Assembly (NCBI GenBank): GCA_013306675.1 | Contig: JABLUY010000247.1 | Coordinates: 1-54,757 of the forward strand | Direction of reading: 5' to 3' | DNA from: Thraustochytrium sp. TN22 | Lineage: Eukaryota > Sar > Bigyra > Thraustochytrida > Thraustochytriidae | Length of the DNA stretch: 54,757 nt | In this document: piece by piece, positions 53,977-54,757 of the stretch | How the letters are laid out: each line of letters starts with the position of its first letter | How positions within the stretch are numbered: the first letter of the stretch is position 1 | The notes under the pieces: generated by a model | Told to the model about the DNA's origin: nothing | The model's database searches: none | The model's input: only the letters and a program-made list of their open reading frames with translations | Program-made: the position numbers and the translations under genes

Positions 53977-54757
53977 GCAGGCAGGCAGGCAGGCAAGCAA
54001 GCCTCCTTCCTCAGGCTGCGCTCCGGGTCCAGGTGCCAGCCTGCGCCTGAGCCAGCCGGCGTCGAGCGTGCCAGCACTAAGCACTTGAAGGCTTGAAGGC
54101 CGGCTGCTGTGAAGCAAAGCAAAGCAACGCAACGCAACGCAAAGCAGAAAGGCTGCCAGTGCCAGGCAGCGCCAGTGACGCACTCGACGCAACTCGATCC
54201 CGCGCGCCGACTCGCCACGCCACTCGTTTTTCGTGCTCGCGCTTTCCTCCGCCCGCAGCGGGACAGGCCTCCTCCGTCTGGTCTGCGCGCTCGCCCTGTC
54301 GCACGCCTTTCGCGCCGCAGCTGCGGGCGTTCGCCCGCGGCCTGTCCCCCCTTCGCCCACTGCTGCTGCTCTGTGGGGCGCGGTGCGCCGGGGGTCAATG
54401 CGCACGTTCCGCGTCACTTGTTAGCGCCTCGCCAGCTCCGCCTCCGGGCCCGATTTGCGCGGCGGCGGCTGGACTCCCGCGCTGCCCCCGACGCCGTCAC
54501 GCGGCGCCAGTGGGCGGCTGGAAAACAGCGACGGGCGCTTCCCGGCGCATTCTGCCCTTGCGGCCGCGAGAGGCGCACTTGGGGCGGCGCGCGCAAGGGC
54601 GCGCTGGCCCTTGCCGCAAGCGGCGCTCCCGGCGCGCCACTGCCGCATCCGCCGGCGCCCCATGATGCGCCGCGCAACCACCGCGGCGCCGCCAACATGT
54701 CGCCGCGCGCCCCGCGCCGCGCCGCGCCGCGCCGCGCCTCGCCGCGCCGCCGCGCCG
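52596..54757. other. Gene-free end of the window with microsatellites
   Basis: No supported gene in about 2.1 kb. Frames of up to about 200 codons exist on both strands but share the same GC-rich segments, begin without convincing ATGs and contain no domain. Features are TAACGTTA at 52614-52621, AACGTTAG at 53317-53324, a CTAG run at about 53768-53790, the CAAG/CAGG tract below, and GCGCC repeats at the very end (about 54710-54757). Confidence 0.5.
53945..54005. repeat. CAAG/CAGG tetranucleotide microsatellite
   Basis: A run of CAAG units changes into CAGG units and back to CAAG. Similar CAGG runs occur at about 37859-37880 and, as CTGC on the other strand, at about 13631-13656. Confidence 0.9.

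Noticed and set aside
53787-54665. Overlapping 190-203-codon frames at the window end
   Set aside because: They occupy the same microsatellite-rich DNA on both strands, without domains.
1-54757. Reverse transcriptase, transposase, rRNA or tRNA genes
   Set aside because: Looked for characteristic protein motifs and tRNA-type T-loop sequences by eye and found none; a tRNAscan or RepeatMasker run could still detect some.

Overview
The window reads as a piece of a GC-rich, gene-dense, intron-poor nuclear genome of a flagellated microbial eukaryote. Genes are long uninterrupted frames on both strands with very high G/C at third codon positions, each starting at an ATG in its own promoter, with no operon-like packing. 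A RIB43A flagellar ribbon protein, a FAM184 coiled-coil protein and an LRRC9-like protein point to an organism that builds a flagellum. A peroxisomal carnitine acyltransferase, an AlkB-type hydroxylase and a relic kinase resembling Crinkler-type kinases would fit a labyrinthulean/thraustochytrid stramenopile, but that placement is inference. Starts were moved to the first sensible ATG wherever the longest open frame began at GTG or TTG.

Layout. 544-11395 (+): giant ankyrin-SAM-WGR-PARP protein, broken once at a C9 run and ending in a 127-bp tandem duplication. 11703-13589 (-): carnitine acetyltransferase with a C-terminal AKL peroxisomal signal. 14538-15917 (-): PWI-like/RGG RNA-binding protein. 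17093-18427 (+): M20 amidohydrolase with a presequence-like N-terminus. 19233-22016 (+): basic/coiled-coil/acidic orphan. 22312-22875 (-): decayed kinase relic. 23096-25165 (-): LRR coiled-coil protein. About 26056-26614: unrecognised relic. 26981-29524 (+): orphan of 847 residues. 29853-31052 (-): RING protein. 31800-33480 (-): decayed mosaic of WD40, TPR and armadillo repeats. 33834-35651 (-): second PARP-fold protein. 38025-41105 (+): RasGAP-like protein. 41310-42365 (-): acidic membrane protein, with a 108-bp minisatellite upstream. 43283-44392 (-) and 44944-48471 (+): divergent RIB43A/FAM184 pair. 48704-49618 (-): microbial-type PARG. 51147-52595 (+): AlkB hydroxylase. The last 2 kb shows no gene.

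Together: two ADP-ribosyltransferase-fold proteins and one ADP-ribose hydrolase lie within 50 kb, giving possible writers and an eraser of ADP-ribosylation; three proteins suggest the flagellum; the carnitine acyltransferase and AlkB suggest lipid or hydrocarbon handling. Intact genes alternate with islands of broken repeat-protein and kinase genes whose base composition is visibly less GC-rich, which is where gene turnover seems to occur. No rRNA, tRNA, CRISPR array or intact transposon was recognised.
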